Assembly: GCF_026627445.1 (NCBI RefSeq)
Contig: NZ_JAPNLJ010000011.1
Span: forward strand, 150,626-214,625
Source of the DNA: Streptomyces sp. H27-H1
GTDB taxonomy: Bacteria; Actinomycetota; Actinomycetes; Streptomycetales; Streptomycetaceae
Length of the DNA stretch: 64,000 nt
Direction: 5' to 3'
Shown: positions 8,906 through 17,609 of the stretch, piece after piece
Layout: each line of letters begins with the position of its first letter
Position numbering within the stretch: the stretch's first letter is position 1
The notes under the pieces: model-generated
Database searches by the model: none
What the model saw: only the letters and a program-made list of their open reading frames with translations
Told to the model about the DNA's origin: nothing
Position numbers and translations under genes: made by a program

Positions 8906-10138
8906 ATGCCCGTACCCGTACCGCGGCAGAGGGACATCCCGGGCACCGAGAGCGGCCCGGGCGGCCAGTCATCGCTCACCCTGCTGGTGATCGAGGACGA
9001 CCCCGCCGGCGGCCTCACCGTCCCCGAGATCCTCGACGCCGACGGCCACCGCATTCGGCTGCGCAGCGCCCGCAACCTCACGGAGGCGGCCCGGCTGCTC
9101 ACCCCCGACGTGAGCTGCGTCCTGCTCGACCTGGCGCTCCCGCACGGCGCCGGCGACGCCGCCGATCCGTTCGGCGCCCTGCGCCAGGTGCTCCGTCTCG
9201 CCCCGCGGCACGCCGTTCTCGTGCTCACCTCCGAGGAGGAGGCGGAGCGCGCCGCGGAAGCCGTCAGCGTGGGCGCCCAGGACTTCCTGTTCCGCGACGA
9301 GCTCGACGGGCGGCTGCTCAGCCGCGCCATCCGCTACGCGGTGGAGAGAAAACGGGCCGACATCGCCCAGTACAAGCTCGCAGAATCGAAACTTCGGGCC
9401 CAGGAGAACGCCCGCCTGGAGCGCGGACTGCTTCCGCACCCGCTCCTGGAGGGTTCCGACCTCCGCTTCGCGGCCCGCTACCGCCCCGGCCGCAGCCGCG
9501 CGCTCCTCGGCGGGGACTTCTACGACACCGTCCGCACCCCCGACGGCACCGTCCACGCCATGATCGGTGACGTCTGCGGCCACGGCCCGGACGAGGCCGC
9601 CCTCGGCGTCGAGCTGCGCATCGCCTGGCGGGCGCTGACCCTGGCCGGTCTGTGCGGCGACGACCTGCTGGCCACCCTCCAGGAGGTGCTCGAAGTCGAG
9701 CGCCCCAACGAGGAGATCTTCGCGACGCTCTGCACGGTGGACATCGCCCCGGACGGCCGCCGGGCGGGCCTGTGTCTCGCGGGCCACCCGGCGCCGCTGA
9801 TCTCCCGGCCGGGCCGGCCCGCGCGGCTGCTCCCGTACGAGAACAACGGCCCGGCGCTCGGCCTGCTGCCCCGGGCCCGCTGGCCGCGCCGCCAGGTCGA
9901 ACTGGGCGGCACGTGGAGCCTGATGCTCTACACCGACGGCCTGATCGAGGGCCGGATCGGCCCCGGCAAGGAGCGGCTGGGGCAGGACGGCATGGTCGAG
10001 ATGATCAACCGCCACCTCAGCGCCGGTCTGAGCGGCGAAGGCCTGCTGGAGGCCTCCGTGACCGAGGCCCGCCGGCTCAACGGCGGGGAGCTGACGGACG
10101 ACGTCGCCGTCGTCCTCCTCTCCCGCGCCGAAGGCTGA
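8906..10138 (+). CDS. Response-regulator-linked PP2C (RsbU/SpoIIE-type) phosphatase
   Basis: The 410-residue protein joins a receiver domain (about residues 24-145; LLVIEDDPAGG start and CVLLDLALPH phosphoacceptor strand) to a C-terminal PP2C/SpoIIE phosphatase. The metal-binding motifs are LLGGDFYDTV and MIGDVCGHGPDEAALG. Such proteins dephosphorylate anti-anti-sigma factors and switch on stress sigma factors such as SigB-like proteins. The receiver keeps acidic residues at the expected places. No cognate kinase, anti-sigma or sigma gene is adjacent, so the partner is unknown. The intergenic region before it (8631-8905) holds only a short GC hairpin. Confidence 0.88.
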   Translation: MPVPVPRQRDIPGTESGPGGQSSLTLLVIEDDPAGGLTVPEILDADGHRIRLRSARNLTEAARLLTPDVSCVLLDLALPHGAGDAADPFGALRQVLRLAPRHAVLVLTSEEEAERAAEAVSVGAQDFLFRDELDGRLLSRAIRYAVERKRADIAQYKLAESKLRAQENARLERGLLPHPLLEGSDLRFAARYRPGRSRALLGGDFYDTVRTPDGTVHAMIGDVCGHGPDEAALGVELRIAWRALTLAGLCGDDLLATLQEVLEVERPNEEIFATLCTVDIAPDGRRAGLCLAGHPAPLISRPGRPARLLPYENNGPALGLLPRARWPRRQVELGGTWSLMLYTDGLIEGRIGPGKERLGQDGMVEMINRHLSAGLSGEGLLEASVTEARRLNGGELTDDVAVVLLSRAEG

Positions 10139-10184
10139 CAGCCCGACCGCGCTGCCGTGCGGCTGCCCTGCGGCTGCCTTCCGG

Positions 10185-10529
10185 TTACCGTCCGCCGTTG
10201 TAGGGCCCGTACGGCCCGTCGCTGCTGCTGCCGCCCCGCCGGCCGCCACCGCCGCCGCCCGAGACCTGCTTGAGGGCGGGGCGCACGTCGACGAAGAACA
10301 CGATGGTGGCGACGAGCCCGGCGATCTCCAGGAAGAGCATCCCGAGGAAGAAGTCCACGAGCACGGTGATGCCGAGGATGACGAGCCAGAAGGTCTTGGT
10401 CTGCTTGCCGGCCGCACGGTACGCGTCCTCGCGCGCCGTCAGCGCCAGCACGAAGGCCACCACGGCGAGCCCCAGCATGGCGAACCCGAGCAACGGAAGC
10501 ACTCCGTTATCGAACCCGTTCATCAACAT
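10185..10529 (-). CDS. DUF2516 membrane protein
   Basis: The 114-residue protein has three hydrophobic segments (about residues 9-30, 45-65 and 66-84) followed by a Gly-rich, Tyr-containing tail (GGGGGGRRGG, PYGPYNGGR). This matches the DUF2516 family. The gene follows the HbhA-like gene on the same strand, after an intervening terminator. The same pairing occurs in mycobacteria (Rv0475-Rv0476). Function is unknown. ATG 10529 was chosen; ATG 10523 two codons later is an equally plausible start. Confidence 0.82.
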   Translation of the reverse strand: MLMNGFDNGVLPLLGFAMLGLAVVAFVLALTAREDAYRAAGKQTKTFWLVILGITVLVDFFLGMLFLEIAGLVATIVFFVDVRPALKQVSGGGGGGRRGGSSSDGPYGPYNGGR

Positions 10530-10609
10530 CGCCTGACCGCCTTCTCATGCCTCGCTCGCCGGATGCCACCTGCCTCCACGCTACCGGCAGAGCCCCTTTC
10601 CCAAACCAC

Positions 10610-10644
10610 AACGGACCGGACGCCCCGTGGGTGCCCGGTCCGTT
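10610..10644 (-). terminator. Hairpin terminator after the HbhA-like gene
   Basis: AACGGACCGG at 10610-10619 is perfectly complementary to CCGGTCCGTT at 10635-10644, with a partly pairing GC loop. It lies ten bases beyond the end of the HbhA-like coding region and separates it from the DUF2516 gene. Confidence 0.7.
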
Positions 10645-10653
10645 ACGCACATC

Positions 10654-11217
10654 TCAGCTCTTGTCGGCCGGCTCGGCGGCGGCCTTCTTGGCCGCGGACT
10701 TGCGCGCGGTGGTCTTCTTCGGCGCGGGCTCCGCGACCGGCTCGGCCTGCGGTTCGGTCGCCACGTCCGCCACCGGCGCCGGGTCCGGCTCCACGACGAC
10801 GGCGATGTCGACGATCTCCTCGGACGCCTCGCCGCGCCACGCCCGTACGGTCTGCTCGCCGTGCTCGGCGACCTTGTCGTAGGCCTCCTTGGCCTTGACC
10901 GCGTACTCGGCGGCCACGCCGACCCCGCGCAGCGCCAGGTCCTGGGCGGTCTCCCCGAACTTCTTCGCGTCGATCGCCCCGAGCACCTCGGCGACCTTGG
11001 CGGTGACCGCCTCCTGCGCCTCCTTGGCCTTGCCCTGCACGACCTTGGGGTCGGTGTTCTTCACGGCCTCGATGCGCGCGGGGGCCTCGGCACGCAGCTG
11101 CTCGATCAGCCCGGGCACCTTCTTGGCCTGCTGTACGGCGAGGTCGGCGGTGCCTGCGGCGAAGTAGAGGGGGGTCGGGTCGGTGAGGGTCTTCTTCAGG
11201 TCATCGGCGATGGCCAT
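10654..11217 (-). CDS. HbhA-like helical protein with Lys/Ala-rich tail
   Basis: The 187-residue protein is almost entirely charged helix up to residue 130, with no signal peptide or membrane segment. It ends in a Lys/Ala/Pro-rich tail (KKTTARKSAAKKAAAE). This is the layout of the mycobacterial heparin-binding haemagglutinin HbhA, whose gene also lies between an XRE regulator and a DUF2516 gene. In a soil organism an adhesin role is doubtful; a lipid- or DNA-associated role is possible. The start MAIADDLKKTL at 11217 has a GGAGGACC ribosome site and is preferred over the longer ORF start. Confidence 0.78.
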   Translation of the reverse strand: MAIADDLKKTLTDPTPLYFAAGTADLAVQQAKKVPGLIEQLRAEAPARIEAVKNTDPKVVQGKAKEAQEAVTAKVAEVLGAIDAKKFGETAQDLALRGVGVAAEYAVKAKEAYDKVAEHGEQTVRAWRGEASEEIVDIAVVVEPDPAPVADVATEPQAEPVAEPAPKKTTARKSAAKKAAAEPADKS

Positions 11218-11242
11218 GTGGTGGTCCTCCCGGATCACAGTC

Positions 11243-11695
11243 TCAGTTCGTATTGCGCGTCTCGGCATCGACATCGTCGGCAGCGGTTTCCGCTCCCGGT
11301 CCCGCTCCGAGTATCGCTTCCGCTTCCGCCTCGGCCACTGCTGCTGCCTCGGCGGCGTTCTCTTTGCGGAAGGACTCGTAGATCTGGAGCAGCACTTGCT
11401 TCTGCCGCTCGTTGACGGACGGATCGGCGAGGATCACAGCCCTCGTCTCCACCTCGTCCCGGTCCCGCTCGTCCAGGATTCCGGCCTGCACGTACAGCGT
11501 CTCGGCGGAGATCCGCAGCGCCTTCGCGAGCTGTTGCAGGATGTCCGCACTCGGCTTGCGCAGCCCGCGTTCGATCTGACTGAGGTACGGATTCGACACC
11601 CCCGCCGCCTCGGCCAGCTGCCGCAGCGAAAGCTGCGCCTGCCGCCGCTGCTCGCGCAGGTACTCGCCGAGATTCCCGACGTTGAGCGATGCCAT
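11243..11695 (-). CDS. XRE-family transcriptional regulator
   Basis: The 150-residue protein has an N-terminal helix-turn-helix at residues 8-64 (LREQRRQAQLSLRQLAEAAG, then VSNPYLSQIERGLRKPS, the classic xenobiotic-response form). A helical tail ends in an Ala/Glu-rich segment. ATG 11695 is chosen because the domain begins there and the longer ORF start has no similarity. The gene lies 25 bp upstream of the HbhA-like gene and is probably co-transcribed. A perfect 11-bp palindrome lies directly upstream and is a likely autoregulatory operator. The orthologue in mycobacteria is Rv0474. Confidence 0.88.
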   Translation of the reverse strand: MASLNVGNLGEYLREQRRQAQLSLRQLAEAAGVSNPYLSQIERGLRKPSADILQQLAKALRISAETLYVQAGILDERDRDEVETRAVILADPSVNERQKQVLLQIYESFRKENAAEAAAVAEAEAEAILGAGPGAETAADDVDAETRNTN

Positions 11696-11721
11696 GCCCC
11701 GATCCTGCCGCACCTTGCTAA

Positions 11722-11747
11722 CTATTGCAAGCACGCGCTTGCAATAG
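11722..11747. promoter_or_regulatory. Palindromic operator upstream of the XRE gene
   Basis: CTATTGCAAGC (11722-11732), ACGC, GCTTGCAATAG (11737-11747) is a perfect 11-bp inverted repeat with a 4-bp spacer. It ends 27 bp before the XRE start codon and is AT-richer than its surroundings. Size and position fit an autoregulatory operator overlapping the promoter. Confidence 0.72.
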
Positions 11748-11859
11748 CTCCCACTCGCTCCCGCTGAGCGCCCGCAGGCTGCTTGTGGCCGGGAAGCGGC
11801 GCACCGGCGAGTTCCGCCCCGTCCCCCCGTCTCGTCTCGCACCGTGTGCCGCTGTCCGC

Positions 11860-12594
11860 TCAATCGTGAAAGTGGAGTTCGGGCCGGGTCCAGAGAGTCA
11901 GGTCTCTGCTGGTGGCGACCGCGAGGGTCAGGCCGGAGGGGGAGAATCCGGCCGCGCGGAGTTCCGAGTGCTCGGAATGGAAGACGTGCCACCAGGCCTC
12001 TCCCGCCGGCCCTTCGTGGGACCCGCCGTCGGCGGAGAGGATGACGCGGCCGCGGGGCCACTCGGGGCTGACGACGTCCAGGGTCCAGCCGTCCGGCGTG
12101 GTGCTGTGCAGGCCGCCGCCGAACAGCCCGGCTATGCGTACCGGGACGCCCGCGATCGGGCCGAGCCCGGGGCAGGCGAGGTCCGGGTGGGCGTCGGGAG
12201 TGCTCGTGTCGGGGTCGGGATCCCGGTCGCGGGCGATCTTCTCGCCGGTGACCGCGTCGAAGAGTCCATGGCCTTCGCTGGACACGACCATGACCAGGTC
12301 GTGACCGCTGTCGGGATCAACGGCGAATCCGATGCCGAGCAGACCCCCGACAGGAGTCCTGCGGTCCAGCACCGGCTGCCACGGCTCCGGAGCCGGCATG
12401 ACGGTGGCAGCGATGTAGCGCTCGCGCAGCTTCTGCTGGTACTCCGTGATCAACTCGTCTCCTTGGTTCGAGGACTCACGCGCAGCGGCCCACGTCGACT
12501 CGAATTCTTGGCGGGCGACCTGGGCGATGCGATCCGTTTCTCGCCAGCCGCGCAGGGTGCCTTCCCCGAGGGCCCGTTGGTGCGACTCAGTCAC
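11860..12594 (-). CDS. Hypothetical protein, coupled to a PrmC-like methyltransferase
   Basis: The 244-residue protein is not recognised. The first 75 residues are charged helix (RIAQVARQEFESTWAAARES). The rest reads as beta-rich segments with short loops (GGLLGIGFAVDPDSGHDLVMV, LTLAVATSRDLTLWTR). No signal peptide, membrane helix or catalytic motif is seen. GTG 12594 overlaps the stop of the preceding methyltransferase gene in a GTGA tetranucleotide, so it is translationally coupled. A longer reading frame continues upstream but antisense-like through the methyltransferase and is rejected. Confidence 0.7.
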   Translation of the reverse strand: MTESHQRALGEGTLRGWRETDRIAQVARQEFESTWAAARESSNQGDELITEYQQKLRERYIAATVMPAPEPWQPVLDRRTPVGGLLGIGFAVDPDSGHDLVMVVSSEGHGLFDAVTGEKIARDRDPDPDTSTPDAHPDLACPGLGPIAGVPVRIAGLFGGGLHSTTPDGWTLDVVSPEWPRGRVILSADGGSHEGPAGEAWWHVFHSEHSELRAAGFSPSGLTLAVATSRDLTLWTRPELHFHD

Positions 12595-13358
12595 GGCTGC
12601 GCCGCCGTCGCGATGACCACCGTCGCGTAGTACTCCTCCGAGGTCACCGTCCGGACCGACAGGCCCGCCGCCTTCAGGGCCGAGGCCGTGACGGTGGCCT
12701 GGCGGGTGCTCGTCTCGATCAGGAGGGTACCGCCGGGGGCGAGCCAGGGCGGGGCTCCGGCCGCCACTCGGCGGTGGACGTCCAGGCCGTCCGGGCCGCC
12801 GTCCAGGGAGACGGGCGGTTCGTGGTCGCGGGCCTCCGCCGGGAGCAGGCCGATCTCCCCGGTCGGGACGTACGGGGCGTTGACCACCAGGACGTCCACC
12901 CGGCCGCGGAGCCCGGCGGGCAGGGGTGCGTACAGGTCGCCCTGCCACACCTGGCCGCCGTACGGGGCCACGTTGCGCCGGGCGTACGCGAGCGCGGCCG
13001 GGTCGATGTCCGCCGCGTGCAGTTCGCCGCCCGGCACCCGCGCGGCCACGGCCGCGCCCAGCGCGCCCACCCCGCAGCACAGGTCCACGACCACGGCGCC
13101 CGGGCGGGCCGCCGCCACCGCCTCCCGCGCGAGGAACTCGCTGCGCCGGCGCGGTACGAAGGCGCCCTCGCCGACCGCCATCCGCAGCCCGCAGAACTCC
13201 GCCCAGCCGACGACGTGTTCCAGCGGCTCGCCCGCCACCCGCCGGGCCAGCAGCCCCTCCAGGTGCACCTCGTCCGCGGCGGCGGCCATCAGCAGCTCCG
13301 CCTCTTCCTCCGCGAAGACGCAGCCGGCCGCGCGCAGGGTCTCCACCAGTGTCGCCAA
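12591..13358 (-). CDS. PrmC/HemK-related methyltransferase
   Basis: The 255-residue protein has the PrmC layout: an N-terminal helical domain, the start of the catalytic domain at FVPRRRSEFLARE, the SAM loop VVDLCCGVGALGAAVAAR near residue 90, and a substrate motif. In true PrmC enzymes that methylate release-factor glutamine the motif is NPPY; here it is NAPYVP near residue 160. This matches the group annotated as putative protein N5-glutamine methyltransferase, whose substrate is not established. The downstream hypothetical gene overlaps by 4 bp. ATG 13358 begins the domain directly. Confidence 0.8.
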   Translation of the reverse strand: MATLVETLRAAGCVFAEEEAELLMAAAADEVHLEGLLARRVAGEPLEHVVGWAEFCGLRMAVGEGAFVPRRRSEFLAREAVAAARPGAVVVDLCCGVGALGAAVAARVPGGELHAADIDPAALAYARRNVAPYGGQVWQGDLYAPLPAGLRGRVDVLVVNAPYVPTGEIGLLPAEARDHEPPVSLDGGPDGLDVHRRVAAGAPPWLAPGGTLLIETSTRQATVTASALKAAGLSVRTVTSEEYYATVVIATAAQP

Positions 13359-13421
13359 GTACCTCAGTCCCAGTCCTCAGAATTCCAGCCCGCGCAACAG
13401 ACAGACAGACAGACGCCGTCC

Positions 13422-14666
13422 TCAGAAGACGTCCGGGCACCACGGCCGGCGGGCCGTGCGGAACACCGCGTCCGCGAGCGCGAGCGCCCCGGGGCGCTCC
13501 TGCGTGATCCCGCCGAGCGCCGCCAGCCGCACCGCCGACTCGTCGCCCAGGTACAGCGCCCCCAGTGTGCCCACGTCCAGGCGCAGATCGGCCGGCTCCC
13601 GCGTGCGTACGCAGTCCCCCGCGCCCGCGTCCAGCCGGTAGCGGCCGCCCGCCGGCCCGAACGCGTCGGCGACCTCCAGGACGAGGACCCCCGGCACCGC
13701 GTACGTCCGCGCGCGCAGGGCCCGTACGACGTCCAGCACTCGCACCCACAGCCAGTCCGCCGAGGTCACCAGCCGGGCGGCGCGCGCGTCGGGCAGGAGC
13801 CGGGCGACGAGGTCGTCGGGGGCGCGGAAGCCGGTGCGGACCTTCGCCACCCAGTCGATGGAGCACAGGAAATGCCACAGCGCCCGCTCCGCTTGCGGGG
13901 TGGTGGCGAGCAACTGCTTGACCCGCACGGTGTTCAGCGGGACCTTCCCGTCCGTCCAGGTGTCGTCAGCGGCGTACCGCACCAGACCGGCCACCTCGCC
14001 CTCCGCCGTCCGGTACACCGCGTGGAAGGCGGCCGTGTACGGGCGGTGCGACAGCTCCTGCGCCCCCGTGGCCAGCCGCCACCAGCGGGCGTCGCGGTTC
14101 ACCGCGCCGGGCGTGGCCGCCCGCAGCCGTTCGTGCAGCGCCGGGCCCATTTCCCGCACCTCGGCCTCGTCCACGAGGTCGATCCGGCCCCCGTCCCCGG
14201 TGACCGGCCTACGGGGGTCGAGTCCGGTGCGCGGTACGTCGATCTCCCATTCCGAGACGGAGGTGGCGGGCCCGTACCCGTACCGCCCGTAGATCGGATA
14301 CTCGGCGGCGATCAGCGTCGACAGCACGTCCCCGCGCGCGTGGGCGGCGGCCAGCTCGGCGGACATCATCCGGGTCAGCAGGCCCTGCCTGCGGTGCGTG
14401 GACAGCACGGCCACGTTCGTGACGGCGCTCGAGCGGACGAACCCGCCGCCGGGCACGGTCAGTTCCTGCGGGAAGGAGCGGAAGGTCGCCACGCACCGGC
14501 CGGTGTCCGCGTCGAACCCGCCCTGCGTCCGGGCGAAGTCGTAGCTCTCGGTCAGCTGGGCGAGGTCCGCGGCCGTACCGTGCTCCGGGCGCAGGAAACC
14601 GGCGTGCAGGGCGCGCAGCCACTCGGGCAGCTCGGATGCGGCGATCGGCCGGACGTCAGCACTCAT
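13422..14666 (-). CDS. Eis-type GNAT N-acetyltransferase
   Basis: The 414-residue protein has the three-part Eis architecture: an N-terminal GNAT domain with the acetyl-CoA loop in [12 protein letters not shown] near residue 95, a second GNAT-like domain, and a C-terminal sterol-carrier-like domain ending in RPWCPDVF. The terminal carboxylate takes part in catalysis in this family. Mycobacterial Eis acetylates aminoglycosides and protein lysines; the substrate here is unknown. ATG 14666 is chosen because the [19 protein letters not shown] family start follows at once. A short ACAG/AGAC microrepeat lies just downstream at 13395-13412. Confidence 0.87.
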   Translation of the reverse strand: MSADVRPIAASELPEWLRALHAGFLRPEHGTAADLAQLTESYDFARTQGGFDADTGRCVATFRSFPQELTVPGGGFVRSSAVTNVAVLSTHRRQGLLTRMMSAELAAAHARGDVLSTLIAAEYPIYGRYGYGPATSVSEWEIDVPRTGLDPRRPVTGDGGRIDLVDEAEVREMGPALHERLRAATPGAVNRDARWWRLATGAQELSHRPYTAAFHAVYRTAEGEVAGLVRYAADDTWTDGKVPLNTVRVKQLLATTPQAERALWHFLCSIDWVAKVRTGFRAPDDLVARLLPDARAARLVTSADWLWVRVLDVVRALRARTYAVPGVLVLEVADAFGPAGGRYRLDAGAGDCVRTREPADLRLDVGTLGALYLGDESAVRLAALGGITQERPGALALADAVFRTARRPWCPDVF

Positions 14667-14768
14667 AGCGGCCCACGCTAACCGGCCCGGCCCTGACCCG
14701 TCGCCCGTATTTTCCGCGCGCATGCCGCCCGTTCGGGCCGGCGGGCCGTTCAAGTCCCCTCCGCCCGT

Positions 14769-15395
14769 TCAGGCCAGCAGGTCGTCCACCTGGGCCTCGC
14801 CCTCCCGGTAGCGCCGGGTGATCTCCGTGCTGCTGTCGTCGGCCGTGCGCTGGAGCTGCTGCCGGCGCCGGGAGACCTGCTGCTCGTAGCGGACCAACCG
14901 GGCCATGCCCTCGTGGAGTTCCTCGTCCGTGCGCGCTCCCAGGTCGGAGAGCTCCACGTCGGAGAGCATTTCGGCAGCCAGCAGCCGGTACTCCTCCCCG
15001 TGCGGGGTGCCGAGCGTGACGTGGCGGGCGGAGGCGCTGCGGCTGGAGGGGGCGTCTGCGAGGATCTCCGAGAGCCGGTCCACCACCGGTGCCTCGGGGT
15101 CCGTACGCCGGGCGAGCTCGGCGCGCAGGATGTCGATGCGGCCCTGGAGCAGCCGGCGTACGTAGCTCAGGTCGGCCTCGTCGCGCTGTGAGTCGCGGCG
15201 CAGCGCGCGCAGCTCCGGCAGACCGAGCGCGCTGGTCGCCGTCGGCGGGGCGTCCGCGCCCCCGGTCCGCTGGGCGGGCGGGCGCGGCACCGGGGTCTCG
15301 GCGGGTGCCGCGGACGCCGTGGGCGCGCCGGGCGCGCCCGTTCCCAAGGGCGCGATGGGCGCAGGAGCAGGTGCGGAAGTACCAGAAGTATTCAT
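14769..15395 (-). CDS. rsiG: RsiG, c-di-GMP-responsive anti-sigma factor of WhiG
   Basis: The protein has 208 residues. A Pro/Ala-rich N-terminus of about 65 residues is followed by charged helices. Two copies of the RsiG c-di-GMP-binding motif E-x3-S-x2-R-x3-Q-x3-D are visible: [16 protein letters not shown] in the middle and [16 protein letters not shown] near the end. In S. venezuelae these two helices clasp a c-di-GMP dimer and hold the sporulation sigma factor WhiG inactive. The gene is divergent from dtd. The start ATG 15395 is the likeliest; an ATG seventeen codons upstream is in frame. Confidence 0.92.
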   Translation of the reverse strand: MNTSGTSAPAPAPIAPLGTGAPGAPTASAAPAETPVPRPPAQRTGGADAPPTATSALGLPELRALRRDSQRDEADLSYVRRLLQGRIDILRAELARRTDPEAPVVDRLSEILADAPSSRSASARHVTLGTPHGEEYRLLAAEMLSDVELSDLGARTDEELHEGMARLVRYEQQVSRRRQQLQRTADDSSTEITRRYREGEAQVDDLLA

Positions 15396-15527
15396 GCGTT
15401 CGTGTCCGTCCCCTCGACCGGTGCTGGGGGCACCGCCTGCGTGCATCGTGCCACTCTCCGTGGTACCGGTGCAGTCCCACTCCACCCGATCGGCCCCGGA
15501 CGGGTGCACGCCTGGTACACAGGTGGT

Positions 15528-15953
15528 ATGCGAGCAGTGGTGCAGAGAGTGGACGGCGCGAGCGTCGTGGTGGCCGGAGAGACCGTCGGGGAGATCGTCG
15601 GCGAGGGGCTGTGCGTCCTGGTGGGGGTGACCCACGACGACACCCCGCAGAAGGCGGAGCTGCTGGCGCGCAAGCTCTGGTCGGTGCGGATCCTGGAGGC
15701 CGAGAAGTCCTGCAGCGACGTGGACGCGCCGCTGCTGGTGATCTCCCAGTTCACCCTCTACGGAGATGCCCGCAAGGGCCGCCGCCCCACCTGGAACGCG
15801 GCCGCGCCCGGCCCGGTCGCCGAGCCCCTCGTGGACGAGGTCGTGGCTCAACTGCGCGCGCTGGGCGCGACGGTGGAGACGGGCCGGTTCGGCGCGGACA
15901 TGCGGGTCTCGCTGACCAACAACGGCCCGTTCACCATCGTCATCGACATCTAG
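15528..15953 (+). CDS. dtd: D-aminoacyl-tRNA deacylase
   Basis: The 141-residue enzyme removes D-amino acids wrongly attached to tRNA. Both family motifs are present: [15 protein letters not shown] near residue 75, and the cross-subunit [11 protein letters not shown] at the C-terminus containing the GP cis-Pro element. The length is normal for the family. ATG 15528 begins with [13 protein letters not shown], the family N-terminus, and follows the weak site AGGTGGT. The gene diverges from rsiG, with 132 bp between them. Confidence 0.94.
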   Translation: MRAVVQRVDGASVVVAGETVGEIVGEGLCVLVGVTHDDTPQKAELLARKLWSVRILEAEKSCSDVDAPLLVISQFTLYGDARKGRRPTWNAAAPGPVAEPLVDEVVAQLRALGATVETGRFGADMRVSLTNNGPFTIVIDI

Positions 15954-16047
15954 GCGTCCCGGGCGGCTCCCGTCAGGGAGCCGGCCAGGAGCCGCCCCGG
16001 ACGCGGCCGGGATGAGGCCCGGATGCGGCTGCAACCGGCCCGGACGG

Positions 16048-17016
16048 TCAGGGCGCTACGACGACCTCCTGCGCGGCGGCCGTCTTGCCCACCAGCAGCG
16101 GGGCGTCCACCGGAACGTTCCTCTTGACCAGCGCGAGCGCGATCGGGCCGAGCTCGTGGTGGCGCACCGAGGTGGTCACGAAGCCCAGCTGGCGGCCGTC
16201 CTCGCCGTCCGCGGCCAGCCGTACGGGCGTCCCGTGCGCCGGGAGCAGCACCTCGGAGCCGTCCAGGTGCAGGAAGACCAGCCTGCGCGGCGGCTTCCCC
16301 AGGTTGTGGACGCGGGCCACCGTCTCCTGGCCGCGGTAGCAGCCCTTCTGCAGGTGCACGGCGGTGCCGATCCAGCCGACCTCGTGCGGGATGGTGCGGT
16401 GGTCGGTCTCCAGACCGAGCCGCGGCCGGTGCGCCTCGACGCGCAGGGCCTCGTACGCGAGCAGCCCGGCGGCCGGGCCGTGGGAGGCGGCGAAGGCGTC
16501 CAGTCCGTCGCGCGGCAGGAAGACGTCGCGGCCGTACTCGGTCTCCCGTACGGCGAGTTCCTTGGCGACCTCGGCGATGGAGCCGGCCGGCAGGTACACG
16601 ACGGCGAACTCGGCGGTCCGGTCGGCGACTTCGACGCGGTAGAAGAACTTCATCGACTCCAGGTAGGCGATCAGCGCCTCCTGGGTGCCGGGCTCGACGT
16701 GGATCCACGTCGTCTCGCCGTCGTCCACGACGTAGAGCGCGTGCTCGATGTGGCCGTTCGCGGAGAGGATCAGCGCTTCGGTGGCCTGGCCGGCCGGGAG
16801 CGCGCTGACGTGCTGAGTGATGAGCAGGTGCAGCCAGCTCAGCCGGTCCGATCCGGTGACGGTGACGACCCCGCGGTGGGAGAGGTCCACGAATCCGCGG
16901 CCGGCGGCGAGGGCGCGCTGTTCGCCGTACAGCTCTCCGTAGTGGGCGGCGACGTCCTCGTCGCGGCCTTCGGCCTGCACGGCGCCGGGGAGGTGGAGCA
17001 AGGGGCTGCTGGTCAT
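16048..17016 (-). CDS. ygfZ: Folate-dependent Fe-S repair protein YgfZ/GcvT-like
   Basis: The 322-residue protein has the YgfZ signature KGCYRGQETVARVHNLG near residue 225, whose Cys is essential in the family, and a GcvT-like folate-binding N-terminal part. YgfZ supports maturation or repair of some iron-sulfur enzymes in the cytoplasm. The start ATG 17016 is in the family position. The gene is next to nur, on the same strand, but there is no obvious operon. It is convergent with dtd. Confidence 0.92.
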   Translation of the reverse strand: MTSSPLLHLPGAVQAEGRDEDVAAHYGELYGEQRALAAGRGFVDLSHRGVVTVTGSDRLSWLHLLITQHVSALPAGQATEALILSANGHIEHALYVVDDGETTWIHVEPGTQEALIAYLESMKFFYRVEVADRTAEFAVVYLPAGSIAEVAKELAVRETEYGRDVFLPRDGLDAFAASHGPAAGLLAYEALRVEAHRPRLGLETDHRTIPHEVGWIGTAVHLQKGCYRGQETVARVHNLGKPPRRLVFLHLDGSEVLLPAHGTPVRLAADGEDGRQLGFVTTSVRHHELGPIALALVKRNVPVDAPLLVGKTAAAQEVVVAP

Positions 17017-17048
17017 GGCCCCAGCCTACGACCCCGCGGAAGCCGAAC

Positions 17049-17519
17049 CTAGGCCGTGCCCGCCCGGTGCTTCGCGGCGCAGGCCGTGCAGCGGCCGAAG
17101 ATCGCGAAGTGCTTCATGTCGGTCTCGAAACCGAAGGTGTCGCGGAGCTTGGAGGTGAACTCGGCGGCGATGTCCACGTCCGCCTCGATGACCTCGGCGC
17201 AGTCGCGGCAGACCAGGTGGATGTGGTGGTGCCGGTCGGCGAGGTGGTAGGTGGGGGCCCCGTGCCCGAGGTGGGCGTGCGAGACCAGCTTCAGCTCCTC
17301 CAGGAGCTCCAGCGTCCGGTAGACCGTGGAGATGTTGATCCCCGAGGCCGTCTTGCGCACCTCGACGAGGATCTCGTCCGGGGTGGCGTGCTCGAGGGCG
17401 TCCACCGCTTCCAGCACGAGCTGGCGCTGCGGGGTCAGGCGGTATCCGCGCCGGCGCAGGTCGCTCTTCCAGTCGCCGTCGGGGGCGGCGAGGTTCTCGG
17501 TGCTGTCGGTGGTCACCAC
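17049..17519 (-). CDS. nur: Fur-family nickel regulator Nur
   Basis: The protein has 156 residues and a Fur fold: a winged helix (YRLTPQRQLVLEAVDALEHAT, INISTVYRTLELLEEL) and a dimerisation domain with HLADRHHHIHLVCRDC and a second CxxC, CTAC, for structural zinc. The sequence DWKSDLRRRGYRLTPQ and the His-rich HHHIH segment match my memory of the S. coelicolor nickel-uptake regulator Nur. The ORF extends further upstream through a Pro/Ser repeat, but the GTG pair at 17519/17516 lies six bases after a TACACT box, indicating a leaderless start there. Compared with Nur it has a longer N-terminal lead (TTDSTENLAAPDG). Confidence 0.82.
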   Translation of the reverse strand: MVTTDSTENLAAPDGDWKSDLRRRGYRLTPQRQLVLEAVDALEHATPDEILVEVRKTASGINISTVYRTLELLEELKLVSHAHLGHGAPTYHLADRHHHIHLVCRDCAEVIEADVDIAAEFTSKLRDTFGFETDMKHFAIFGRCTACAAKHRAGTA

Positions 17520-17525
17520 CCGGCC

Positions 17526-17531
17526 AGTGTA
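17526..17531 (-). promoter_or_regulatory. -10 element of the leaderless nur promoter
   Basis: Read on the minus strand the box is TACACT. It ends six bases before the GTG at 17519, so the transcript would start at the start codon. No ribosome site is present there. Confidence 0.55.
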
Positions 17532-17609
17532 GGCCTCGGGTCCCGGCGGAGGGGAGCGGGGAGGGGACGGGGACGGGGAGGGGACGGGGACGGGAGGCGG
17601 TGCGCGCAC

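Noticed and set aside
13395..13412. ACAG/AGAC microrepeat as a phase-variation site
   Set aside because: It lies between genes in non-coding sequence and would not change any reading frame.
12595..13878. Upstream extension of the hypothetical gene at 11860
   Set aside because: The extension runs over the PrmC-like gene in another frame and has no structure; GTG 12594 with a GTGA overlap is the better start.
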